From NCBI GenBank assembly GCA_025331125.1, contig JAOALB010000084.1, positions 1-64,000 of the forward strand: DNA of 64,000 nucleotides, given 5' to 3'. The notes below the pieces were generated by a model, which saw only the letters and a program-made list of their open reading frames with translations, was not told the origin of the DNA and did not search any database. Within the stretch, counting starts at the first letter, position 1, and every line of letters starts with the position of its first letter. The DNA is from Mycogone perniciosa. Its lineage: Eukaryota; Ascomycota; Sordariomycetes; Hypocreales; Hypocreaceae. The position numbers were made by a program, and so were the translations under genes. This document shows, in pieces, positions 18,472 through 30,138 of the stretch.

Positions 18472-21370
18472 TCATATCGCTCCCGCCCACTGCATCGCCA
18501 CATCCTCCATCCCATCATCCGGCACCGGATCCCCCATCTCCATAATGCCATACATATCCCAACTCAAGAAATTCTGCAAGTCATCCAAATCCAACGCCTC
18601 GCACATCGGCTGCTGCACCGGCGGTCCTCCCCCGGAGGTGCCATCGCCTCTAGGCTGCGAAGCTCCCGGGACCGGTCTCTCATGAAGACCGGATCGCGTC
18701 GATGCTTCTTGGCTGAGGCCGACGAGCTTTTGGGCTGCGATGTTGGTGGTGCTGCGGTCCCATGTTGCTGCTGCTGCTGCTACTGTTGCGGTTGTTGTTG
18801 TGGTGATGCTGCCGTTCGGACTGTCGGAGGCCCAGCTGAGGCTGCGGATGCCGACGGAGCGATCGGCGGCGCGGCGAGTAGCGACGCCGGTGCGGGCGAG
18901 AGAGTGGAGAGATATTGACGGGAGAGTATATTCCGGTGTGCCTTGAACTGGACTCGCGGATGTGGCAGTTGATCTACATCTTCATATTAGTTACCATTGG
19001 TGGTATGTAAGTGTCAGACGCAGGACTTACCTCTCGCCCTCGTGGGTATCAGATCGGGCTTCAGACCGCAGCCTACTAACAAATTCGTCCCTATTCGAAG
19101 TCTGTCGGATCTTGAATAACCATCGATCAATCGTATTCGACTTCATGACCCCCTGTCAGTATACATGACTTTGCTGTAAAAAATGCGGCTTGCGGCTGAG
19201 ACTCACCAAGGATTGCGCAATCGGAAACAATGAAGACATCATGCGCAACACGCGGCTGTTGCTCTCAACGGCATGGATTGCATCATCCATCTTTGTCTGT
19301 GCGTCGGGTCTGTTGGGGTCCAGCAATCGCGCGACGTAGTAGAGCATCACTCTGCTGCTGTCGTAGACGAAGTGAGGCAACAGACTATCCGATAGGAGGT
19401 GTGCTCCATGGTCGGCGGCTTCAGCTAAGATGTCGGCGATTTGTTGTGCATGGTAATAGCAGTTTGCCTGTGCGGACTGGAGGAACTCCTTGTGCTCGGG
19501 AGGTACCAATAAGGGTTTCGGCAGCTTGAACAAGTCGGGCATTGAGAGTTTGTAGAGCTCCAAGTAATTGTGGTGATATGTGCAGTGGATCAGAACCAAG
19601 GCTCCGAGTTGGTTTGAATCGAGTCGAGCGTATATCGTTTCAGTCGAGTATTCGACAAAGTCGGGAAGTTCCCTGCGCCAAAGACGAAGATCCGCGTCAA
19701 GTGCTGCAAAGCCAGATTCTGGTAGCCAGGGCGGAGAAGTTGCATTCAAGTGGTTTACGTATCTGCCATTGTCAACAAACAGGATCAATATTCCTAAGAT
19801 GACTTTTACGTACCTGACTATTCGCTTCCAGAGTGCCACAACTCGGATATAGTACGCCATAATTCCCATATTCGCAGCGGGCTTTCTCGGGACGACGGAG
19901 GGGGGTAGGAACTGCAAAACATGGCCAACGCCGAGCGTCTCCGTCACAGAGGGTATCCTAAGCCCAAAGTTTCTTTCGTTGCAGGGCAGCTGGATCTTGA
20001 TGTCGTTCTCCCGGAGGAGTGTCAACTGGTCGATTCCGCTTCCGGCCCAGGCGTCGAGGACATAACATGCCCACATCAATCGCCGACGGCTTTCCCTGGT
20101 CACGACGGATGAAGCTGATTCGTTGGTCTCGGTGCATAGGATGTCAGGGGATGCTTCGACATTGATTTTCAATGCGTGAGCCATCCGAACGGCGAGGCCG
20201 CTTAGCATTAGGGCTTGTGAATATTCTCCTGACCGGAAGTGAAAGTCATGAAGTAATATGGCAGCCTTTTATACAGGTGATTGGTTAGTATGGGCTTTTT
20301 TCTATTTCAAATGAAACTCCGGGAATCGAGTCACCATACCATTAGTCTTTGTACAGAGATCTTGCCAAAGTTTGTCAAGATGAGATGTTCAGCCCTCTTT
20401 GCCCATTGGTTACCAGCAACGCGTAGGAAGCCTGGTTCTGAGCCATCCTCCTGCTGATTTAGGACATAAAACCTGAGGTTCTGCGTCAGTCTTTCTCCAG
20501 TTCTATGATAGACGGAATAAGGGGCCTGATGGTGCTTACTTGGCTCCATGGGCACATATGATGTGCAGCAAAGCGGACTCGTCATCGGAAGCGAAGCCCT
20601 TGTCGAGCTGCCGCATAAACGAAGGTTTGTGTACAAAGGCAAAGCATCGAATGGGGTGAATATTGGCAAAGTACTGTTCAACTACCCGCCGAAGATTCCG
20701 GCCAGTGGGGAGACTTGGTGACACAAGCCTATGAGTAGATGATGAGCGTGAGTTTCCCGGTGATGAGATGAAGCTGAGGGACACATACCAAGATAATATA
20801 TCTGTGCCCAACGGCTCGATGGACACAACGCTTTGTGAACTTCTATGGTGAGCCGGCCCGGGAGTGTCTCCTGGTCTCAGGGGCTCCGAGTGTGCCGATC
20901 CACCCTCACCAGCAACCGGAGGACTACCGTCCGTCATGGCCGTCATCTCCCGCGATTTGCTCCGGCTCGGCTCCGTAGACGCTGCCCTCGCCGGCCTCGC
21001 CAAATTCCGAGCCCACCGCGGCGCCGAACCGCCGTCATACACACACTCGATCTTCTTGGCGGTGCATCGCGAACACTTCGGGCGGTCGCCATTGCACTTT
21101 GTCTTGGACAGGCGACAGTTGGTGCACGAGCGATAGGTGCGGATCTTCCTCAGGGCCATAGGCGTCGCGCGACTGTCTACAGGGGCGCCATTGTCGCCGA
21201 CACAGTCGAGTTGGAGGCGCTCGCAGTTGCGACATCCGTTTGGTCTGCCATCGCATTTGACCTTTACGATGCGCCGAAGGCGGAGGGTTAGGGTTGGTCC
21301 TATTGACACAGCAAAACACAAGAACCAACTTGGGACTCACCTTTCTCGCGCGACAAACTCGACAGCCCAT
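18472..21370 (-). CDS. Fungal transcription factor with two tandem Zn2Cys6 clusters
   Basis: Eight exons: 21370-21341, 21261-20789, 20728-20540, 20472-20340, 20265-19814, 19762-19207, 19152-19031 and 18973-18472. All phases agree, giving 818 aa. Cluster 1 spans the first intron: CRVCRARK then VKCDG, CRNCERLQLDC. Cluster 2 is CTNCRLSKTKCNGDRPKCSRCTAKKIEC about 25 residues later. The middle is the fungal-specific TF domain (PIRCFAFVHKPSFM, GLAVRMAHAL, RRRLMWACYVLD). The tail has Ala- and Thr-rich runs and an acidic end (LDLDDLQNFLSWDMYG) that resembles an activation region. Most such proteins have a single cluster that binds CGG-type sites. Its targets are unknown; the next gene on the same strand is an MFS transporter, a possible but unproven target. 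Confidence 0.88.
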
Positions 21371-21868
21371 TGCGAACGAAGAGGGGAAATATCTTTGATC
21401 CTATCTTCTTGTGTTTCTTCTCTTGCGGAATGAGAGGAGAAAAAAAAGCGACCGGCCGGACCAAACCGAGGGGCCGATGCGCGATTCGCTAGTCGGGTGA
21501 CGTGCTCAGCGAACTGCAAGGCGTGTTGCAAAACCAACATTGCGCGATCAGCCGAATGGGCCTATCAAGCCGGCGATTTATTACGTGATGAGGGCGCGGA
21601 ACGTTTGAGGATATAATTGATTAATTAATAAATACATATGGCATCATAGAGAAGAAGAAAAACAACAACGAGACACCCAATTAATATGCTACAGCGAATA
21701 TACAGCGTCGTGCTTGCGTGAGTGTGGCGGCTGTGACCAATCTATCAGTCCGAGACTCCGGACAAAAGATCGACGGCCCTTCGTATTCTTATCAGCGCCA
21801 CACTCAAGTTGGACTACAAACCGCATAAATGGGTCTTTTTCCATATATATATATTCAGTAAATATTAT
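21371..21868. other. Intergenic between the MFS gene end and the transcription factor start
   Basis: About 500 bases holding the transcription factor promoter side and the transporter 3' end. A short AT run lies near 21842-21853 and AT-rich sequence at 21605-21660. No further feature is supported. Confidence 0.4.
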
Positions 21869-23505
21869 CTACACTTTGGCCAAGAGAGACTTGTTCACTC
21901 GTAATCGAGCAGCCAGGATCATCGCTGCCGAAACAAGAGACAGTCCTCCAGCATACCACATGGCCGGCCGATATGCCTTCAGCCCACCGTCTTCTCCTCC
22001 AAATGCCTCCAGTAGATATCCCGCAATAGGGGAGCCCTAGACCGCCAGTATTGTCAGCTTCTGTAGCATCAAACAAAGCAGAGAGATCATGGCAGCTTAC
22101 CATCAGATACCCCCCTATCCAACCCGTGATGACCATGCTCATCACAACAGACATTCTCGCACTCCCAAACACATTGCTCACCACCGTCGGCATAGTCGAA
22201 AAGAACCCGCCACTCGACGCGCCATTAATCAGGACAAAGGCAATCAAGGGCCCAAGGCTCTCTGACGCTGGCCATATAGCTAGCATGCTAACCGCCGTCG
22301 CAACCAGCGACCCTAATAGAACATTGACTGGTCCGAACTTGTCGCATGCCATTCCGGACAAGATACGCCCAACAGCCGACGACACGCTGAATCCAGCAAC
22401 CAACCCTGCGCCGGCAGCAGATGATAATCCTAGGGATTTGCTGTAGAGCGGGAGGAAAAAAGGAGGAACGTATAGGGGAAATGTCCCTAGTGCTGAAGCC
22501 ACAAACAAGAGCGTAAACGTCAACGACTTGAATAATCGCCTGCATAGACTAGTTAGCTTTATCTACATCAACCTAAATGTCCCCATCTGAGACGGTAAGG
22601 AGACTATACCACTCAATAAACGTCGGTACCTGGGTCCGAGTTCGCTCTTTCATAAGCCATGCCGCTGGCAAACCCGTAGCCAGAGTCGTGATCCCCAAGA
22701 TGCGATATGCCCACGCAGGTCCAAGTGACCGGATCATTGCATCCAGACTGAAGCTGATGGCCGCGCCGCCGAAACCGCTTCCAGCATAGATCAGACCGTA
22801 GGCAAGACCTCTCTTTGCATTGAAATATTGCGCCGGAACCTTGGCGACGACCTGGAAGAAAGCCCTATGTTAGAACCAACACCTTCCTGCGTGCTGGCTG
22901 AGCCATGATGAGAAGACTTACAGTAAAGCAAAGACTAACATCGCTCATGTCAGTGACTCACTCATTATCCATCATCTCAACGGATTCAAAACAACATACC
23001 TCGCCCCAACTCCAAACAAAACCCCTGACGTAAAGAACAACGCCCCGAGATTCCCCACCGCAAACGAACTCAAGATTTCACTCCCCCCCATCAGTCCCAT
23101 CCCCAGCATCCCCATGCTTCTCACCCCCAGAACCCTCACCAACCACGAGTTCATAATCGCCAGAGCCGACACCAGCGCCGCGCCCAGCGATCCCACAAAC
23201 GACAGCACTGCCGGCCCTGAAAGACCCCTTTCAACGAGCGCCGCCTGCATCACGCCCCAGGCGTATGTCGTGCCGACTGCCCACCACATGAGCGCTGTGC
23301 CGCTCGCGACGATGACCCATCCGTAGCCGCCATCCGGAGCCGTGGAATCTGCTGCTCGAGACGCCTCGAGGATTTCGTCTTCTTCGGAAGAAGAGGTCCG
23401 GATTTTATTGGAGCCGGATGTTGAGTGGCCGATGGTCCGGATCGTAGCTGTGGCTGAGGCCGGGACGTCGGCCAGCTGAATGGCTGTAGTTGTTGTCGTC
23501 GACAT
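21869..23505 (-). CDS. MFS transporter, monocarboxylate-permease-like (MCT family)
   Basis: Five exons: 23505-23000, 22934-22922, 22851-22610, 22539-22101 and 22036-21869, total 455 aa with consistent phases. The second exon is only 13 nt. The start MSTTTTTAIQLAD is chosen because the preceding frame has no similarity. A 60-residue Ser/Thr-rich cytosolic N-terminus ends in PDGGYGWVIV, the signature that opens transmembrane helix 1 of fungal MCT-type carriers. Further landmarks are VAKVPAQYFNAKRGLAYG (helix 4-5 loop) and DKFGPVNVLLGS in the second half. Twelve helices are expected. Relatives move monocarboxylates, riboflavin or related small acids by proton symport; the substrate here cannot be read from sequence. 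Confidence 0.85.
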
Positions 23506-24190
23506 ATTCGCAGAAACTCCCAATGAATTGATAAAATGAACGGACGAAAGAAGAGAAGAAAACAAAACAAAGGAAAATACTTCTATTGATTCTTATGAAT
23601 GAAAGATAAGAGATAGGAAAATAAAATAGAAAGAGTAAAGCTGCACCATGTGGATTACGCATTTCTAATACTCCGTACAGCCCCATCAAATCATCTGCAA
23701 GTCTTTCGTTCACGTTCGACTTATAAAGCAACAGCCAAAACAGTGTTGCTACCAATACTGCCGATAATTCTTGTTCTCTTTAAAGTATAAACCTGAATTC
23801 TTTTTCTTTAAACTTTTTAAATAATTTATTCAATTTAACTGCAGTGAATTTATCTGCAATTTTATCTTTACTATTACTAATAAGCGGACTATGTTGGCTC
23901 ATACGAAAGGCGCGCCTCATGTCATTAGTGGACTCGACGAGTTCTACAAGTTGTTGCCCGGTTATAGAATACTATTCAATATTCACTATTTACTTGCAAA
24001 ATGATAATTGATCGCCTCCGGTGTGGACTTTGTTTGTTGCGCGACGACTGACTGAAACTCGCCGACATCCGAACAACATACAGCGTGCATGAACCAAGAA
24101 AACGATATATGCATTTGTGCTAATATTTATGAGTTTACCAACTCCCGACCCATCGGGTTACCCGCTTTGTTACACAACTTCAACTTTTTT
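23506..24190. other. Intergenic with a strongly AT-rich core
   Basis: The transporter promoter side is at the left with TACTCCGTA at 23669-23677. Bases 23760-23885 are almost pure A/T with TTTAAA-type runs. No gene is visible. The RRP5 3' end is at the right. Confidence 0.45.
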
Positions 24191-27100
24191 CTACTCCTCC
24201 ATCTCATCGTCCTTCGCAGCGGCTTCGGTCTCCTTCCTGGCCTTGAAGGTCAGTGCCCAGTCCTGCGCCTTGGCCATCACCTTCTCCTTGCCCTTAGGGC
24301 TCAACTTCTCCTCCCAAGCTGCCCATCTGCGGAACCACTTCTCTGCTTGCTGGGGCTTCAATCCCTTCACTCTTGTCCTCCTTTCAAATACATCCCTGAC
24401 CGCCGTGGCGTCGACATCTGCGCCAGAGATGCCAATCTCAAGGTCCAACAACTGGTTCCACAAGTCGCCCTTCTTGGGCCAAGCAGCGAGCAGACCCTCA
24501 AACATGGTCCGTCCACGTTCGGGCTCGCCGTTGGGTGACCTGAACTCGAGAGCGGCGAAGCGGCTGACAATGTTCTGGCCGTTATGACTATCCAATTGCT
24601 GAGTAGCTCGGGGAAGAAGAGCTCGGGCACGAGCCGGCTCATTTCTGGTGACGTGTAAGAAGTGGGCGTAGTTTGTCCATACGTTTGGAGACTTGGCGCC
24701 GAATTTCTTCAGCATGGCCTCAAACAGGTCATCCGCCTCCTGAAAAGTGAGTTAGCTTGATATTGCATAAAGTTCATGTTTTGGGGGGTATGTCTTACCT
24801 TCACCTTCTCAGACTGGATGTAGATGCTGGCCAGCCGTTCATATACCTCTTGCTCATCGTTATACTGGCATGCCCGCTTGAACACATCCTCAATCGTGTT
24901 CTTGTTGCCGTACGCAACCTCCAAGTTAAGGTACGCAACCCAGACGTTCAACTTCTCTGTTTCCTCTCGGATGTTGATGCTCTTGATTGCTCTCTCCGCA
25001 ACCTCTCGCGCTTTTGGCAGCTCGCTCACCTGCATCTGGAATGCCATGTATGCAATCCAGAGCTCCGACGAGTCTGGCTGACCTAGAAGCAGTCGTTCGT
25101 AGTCGCTGGACGTCTGAGGACCATTAGCATCCAGTTCGGCCGTCCGGTCGACCTGAGCCTCAGCCTTTCTCCGCTTCTTCTTCTTCTTGTCACTCTCTTG
25201 AGCCTGAGCCTCCTCTTCAGATTCGGAGCCCGATTCATTGAAAGGATCAGCCGACCAGGCCGACTTCTTGCCCACACCGAGACCGCTGGTCTTCTTGGCG
25301 GAATCCTCTTTCATCTCATCATCGCTATCCTCATCCTCGTCGTCGTCCTCTTCATCCTCCTCCTCCTCTTCGTCCTCATCAGAGTCTTCTGCGTTATCTG
25401 TACCGATGATCCTAACCTCGGCATCGTCATCGTCCATATCGACATCCTCATCATCCTCATCATCATCCTCGTCTTCGTCAACAAGAGCAGCACCTGCCTC
25501 AGAACCAGAGTCCATGTCCGTGTCGTCGTCATCTTCAAAGAATGAAGGCTTCAATCCAAAGCTAATTCTTTTCTTCGTCGCATCGATCTCCAAGACCTTT
25601 GCCTTCACCTTATCACCCTCCTTGTACAGCTTCGTAGCGTCCTTGACTGCTTGCTCAGCCATCTGGCTGCGATGGCAGAGACCGCTCACGTTTGCCGAGT
25701 TATCAATAAGGATAAAGGCACCGAATTCTTCGACCTTTCGAACCTTGCCTGTGACAATCTGACCCTCCTTAATGTCCTTGTATGTGATGGGTGGGGTATA
25801 GTCCTCATCGACCATGGAAGACTTCAAGCTAAGCTCGATTTGACGCGTTGCGGCATCGATGGCAATGACACGGCCCTTGACGAGTTGGTCAACCTGGAAT
25901 TGATCCTTCCACTCCTTCAGGAATCTGTCTGAAAGATTGGCAATCTTGACAAAACCAGTCACTTGGCCACCCAACAAGACGAAAAGACCCTTCTCAGAGA
26001 CATTCTTGACGAAACCTCGCACAATATCGCCAGCAGCAAGCTGAGACAAGTTGCTGATCTCTTTATCGACCACCGGGAGTGTGGAGCTCATGATCCGTGA
26101 TGGGCGCATCGAAAGTCGGATTTTCTTGTTGCTGGAGTCAAGTTCAACGACTGACACGCGAACAATCTCATTCTTCTTGTACTTCAGTGTATTAATATCG
26201 TCGTAATTGTCCGCAATGTCGGGTAGATGAACTGGACCAGAAACAATCTCGCTCAGCTTCACAATAACCTGTCGCTCATTGACCTTGGTTACTTTTCCAG
26301 GAAGGACCATGCTCTGCTTCAGGGAGCTCCAGCTAATCGCCTCTGAAGCATTAGATGACCGTGCAGAGAGGTTGAGGCGCTTGTTCTCAGCGTCGACTGA
26401 AATAACTCTCACTTTCAGAGCTGATCCAATCGGGAAATTGGCTTCCAGATCATTGAGCTGTGACAGATCGTCCGAAGCCTCCATCGCAGAAATACGGCCT
26501 CGAACGCCAGGGGATAAATTGACCCAAAGGAATTGCGGGGTGACGTTGTTGACGAAGGCGATATGACTATCCCCGACCTTAATCGTGTCCAAGGAAAGGG
26601 TTTTGAGGGCATCGGCAGTGAGATCGCTGGGTCTGGCAGTCAGCTCCAGGACTGAATGGGCCGACCTGTGAGATATGGGCAAGAATCGGTAATCTTTGGC
26701 ATCGTGAACGCCTAAAACCTTGACGCGAAGGATTTGCTTTCTGTTGTACTTGCTAAGAGGATCCTTGGGGTCAGCGATCTCGTCCCAATTGTCGAAGAGT
26801 TGGGACACATCAATGCGTCCCTGAGTCTCGCTATCCACAAGTTGCACATTCAACTGCGTGTCTTTGATAGACGTAATTTTGGCCTTTGTGACGCTTCCCA
26901 GGGCAAGACCATCTGCCGGAGCAGGGGCTTTGTCGGCGGACTTGCTCTTCTTCCCGTCGGCCTCGATAGCATTAGAAGTGGCCGGGGCAACAAGAATGCG
27001 TCGCAAGTCCTGAATGACAGACACGATCCTGACCTCAATTGACTCGTACTTGTGCATGCCAAAGTTGGGCTGTGACTGAACATCTACTGGCAGTCGACCT

Positions 27101-29690
27101 TTCGGTAACAATGCATTGAGATTTCCGGCAAATTGGACAAACACGGCAGTGGGGGTGATGTTCCTCACAAAACCTTGAACAACTGCTCCCTCCTTGGCAT
27201 CCTCAAAGCTTTTCAGCAGAGTCTTGTCTTGTGAAGCCTGAACGAGGCTATTCTTTTGTGTGAGGATGATTGCCCGTCGCTTTTCATTCTTGTCGATCAC
27301 CATCAGGTTGGATAGGGTCTGTCCAGCAGAAATGCGCTTCAAAGCATATTGGTTCTTCGAGGTTGACTTGTCGGTAAGATGTCCCGCAGGGAGAATAGCC
27401 TTCAGCTGGCTACCGACGAGTTCCACAAACACCTGATCTTCCGTTTTCTGAGTAACCTTGGCAGATACGATTTCGCCGAGTTGCAGACTCTTTAGTGCAG
27501 TCTGCTTCTCCAGACCGAAAGCGCCGGGGTCCTTGCAAGAGACAACAAGCCGTCTGGTTTCTGGATCGACGTCAAGAACATGAACACTAAGGACCTGCCC
27601 AAGGCGGAAGTGTTCGGATGGATCGCGAATATATGCCTCGCTCATCTCTGAGACTGGAAGGAATCCTTTGAGAGGGCCATAGAACTGAATGTGCGCACCC
27701 TTTTGTTCTAACTTGATGATCGTTCCCAGGACTTGCATACCCACACTGACCTCATCATGGGATTTAATGGTTGGGGCTTCCGAGTTGACAAGTGTTTTCT
27801 TGAGGGTTAGTCGCATTTGCTTCTTGACTAGATTTGTGGAAAGTACCCGAGCCTTCACCTTCATGCCCTCGCGGAATTTCTTCTCAGGGTGTTGAAGGCG
27901 GACATCCGACAAGTGGCGTTCGGTAACAAAGCCAGTGATTCCGTCAGCAAGTTTCAAAATCATCCCGGAAACACCGTTCTCGTTGATGACCAGCTTTTCA
28001 ATATCGCAGTTGACCACAGCACCGATTGGAACGTCTTCCAGTCGGATATACTGTTGTTCGAGGGTAGTCTTTGCGAATGAGACGTGGAAAACACCATCTA
28101 TTTCGCTGTAGCCCACAATACGACCCTTGTGTTCGGTTCCAACTTTGTATGGTCCACTGGTCTCATACAGAGCATCGACCTTTCCGTCCTTGACTCGAGA
28201 GATGTGCACAAATCCACTGAGACCATCGACGCCAGTGTCCACGAAAAGACCAATTTCGGTCTCAACGTGGCGAACAGTGCATTTCTCCACTAGCGAGGAT
28301 ATGGGTAGGACTTCAGTCGGCAATCGCTTTGCATCTTTGGAGTTGTCTTGATATTTTTGCGACAGGGACACGATATGAGGCAGTAGTGATATACCCAATT
28401 TAGGATCCCTTGCAGTCGGAAAGTTGCAAATAATCCTTGCCTTGATCTTGCTTCCAACCTTGTAGGTCGAATCGAGATCGGTCCCATTTGGTCCAACGCC
28501 AGAGTGAATTAGATCAGCGGTAGCGTCCACGTGTCCCATGATCTTGCCGGACAGACCTCTCCTATCGGTATTCGAGACCAGTACACTGACAAGAGTACCG
28601 GGGAGGAATGTGTTAATAGTAGTGGCATCAGCAGGGATTGCCTTGGTGTTTCCAATCTTCTCTTGCCGAAGAGAAAGTTGTGCAACTTTAGCGGAACCCT
28701 TGCCCGTGACTTGGCACAGGAAAACAGCGCCAGGTTGGAGCCGCTCTTGGGCAATGAGAGGATCAACCTCGTCATTGGGAAGGAAAGCGTTTAGCTTAGG
28801 AATTCCTAGGTCCATGACACAGCCACGGTCCTCAACGCTGACAACTGATGCCATGACCGTGCAGTTGGGCACAACATCATCCTTCTCCAGTCCGGAATTG
28901 GCCTCGCTGGGTCGTAGAGATAGCTCAATCCTCCGCTTGCCTTTCCCGGTGACAGCGCCGTCCATGGTAGAAACCACGTAAGCTCTGAGATACTGTCCGA
29001 CTTTGAAGATGGATTTAAGATCGACGTCGTTTTCGTCAGATGATTCGTCCTCGTCCTCGTCGTCCTCCTTTGCGGCGTCTTCCTCAAGCTTGCTAGTCAA
29101 CTGTTCGGAAATGGCAACAATCGAGACGTGGCCAACAAGGTTATTCGGCAACGATATCTCGAGGCCGAGGTTGTTGATCCGGGTGACTTGTCCGAGAACC
29201 AATGAGCCCTTCACCAATTTCTGCGAGCCTATTAGTCAAGACGCTCAGCCAATGCTGCATTGGACCACCGTACCTTGAAGTTCAGACTCTCAACTTTAAC
29301 TGAATCTTCCTCCTCCTTCTTGTCTGCCTTCTTGTCGGCTTTCAGCGCCGATTTCCTCTTCTTTTTTTTCTGTGCCTTGCCGCCGGTATCGAATTCCTCC
29401 TCGTGAATGGCATCGGCCTTGGCCTCAATCTGAATCTTCTTCTGCTCCAGAGGCGTGAGAACGCTTCCTCCTCCACGGGGGAAGATTGGCTCTTCATTCT
29501 TCAGAACTGAAATGATTGGGGCCTTTGCGCGCTCTTCGGTCGTGCCGACAGACTTGCGGCTCGTTTTGTCGGATGGTTTCGCATCTTTTCCTGAAGCCTC
29601 CTTCTTTGACGGCCGAGCTTCTTTTGAATTCTTGGCTGATTTCGCTGGAGGACTGCCACCGGGGGCATCCTTCCGCTTAAGGTTGCTCAT
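24191..29690 (-). CDS. RRP5: rRNA biogenesis protein Rrp5 (U3 snoRNP/pre-60S factor)
   Basis: Exons 29690-29274, 29220-24799 and 24739-24191, all phase 0, give 1795 aa. An N-terminal Lys-rich extension leads into a long series of S1 RNA-binding repeats (about 140-1360), visible as recurring patterns such as GTILSVLV..., GFVHISRVKDG, GAHIQFYGPLKGFLP, GLFVLLGGQVTGFVK and GAFILIDNSANVSGLCH. An Asp/Glu-rich stretch follows at about 1370-1440, then a Lys-rich patch, then C-terminal HAT/TPR repeats (SSDYERLLLGQPDSSELWIAYMAFQ, KKFGAKSPNVWTNYAHFL). Rrp5 acts in the nucleolus and is unusual in being required for both 18S and 5.8S rRNA production. The length matches yeast Rrp5. It lies head to head with the next gene. 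Confidence 0.97.
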
Positions 29691-30138
29691 GGTGGATGCG
29701 CAATCGCAAAATGCAAGGCGATCTGCTCTGCTATTTTGCAACCTCAGAAACTGCAGCTTCAGTCACTCGAATTTTTTTCCCTGGCGGGACAGCGATAAGA
29801 AACAGGCCGCCCGATAAGGCGGGCGGTGTGGATCCGACAGTTCTTCCGGGCCCGCCCAAGGCGCTGGGTCAAGCCTCAACAGCGGGCCTTGGTTGGGGAT
29901 TCAGCGGAGCCAGCGCTGGTCACAGGCCATTCATTGGAGGGGTCATAGGTACCGACCGACTCATACCGTCATTACAGACGCGTGTGTGGCGTCAAGGGTG
30001 TCTCCAGGCACCATCGCTATAACAGAAGCCGACCCGGACTCCTGCCAACTTCCAACGCTGAAACTATTTAGCACCTGAACTGCGTGGTCATCTCACTGCA
30101 AATTCCATGGCCCCCATCTCATAGTCTCTGTCTTCACC
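29691..30138. promoter_or_regulatory. Shared upstream region between RRP5 and the hydrolase gene
   Basis: 448 bases separate the two divergent start codons. The sequence is GC-rich around 29800-29900 and has no TATA box that I can see, as is common for housekeeping genes. That it works as a two-way promoter is inference from layout. Confidence 0.45.

Noticed and set aside
18158..18490. Minus-strand frame with repeated CTAFLA-type peptide
   Set aside because: The peptide repeat only reflects the 16-mer DNA array read in one frame, and it runs into the 3' end of the transcription factor gene.
25238..25762. Plus-strand frame with a very long serine run
   Set aside because: It is the antisense of the Asp/Glu-rich stretch of RRP5.
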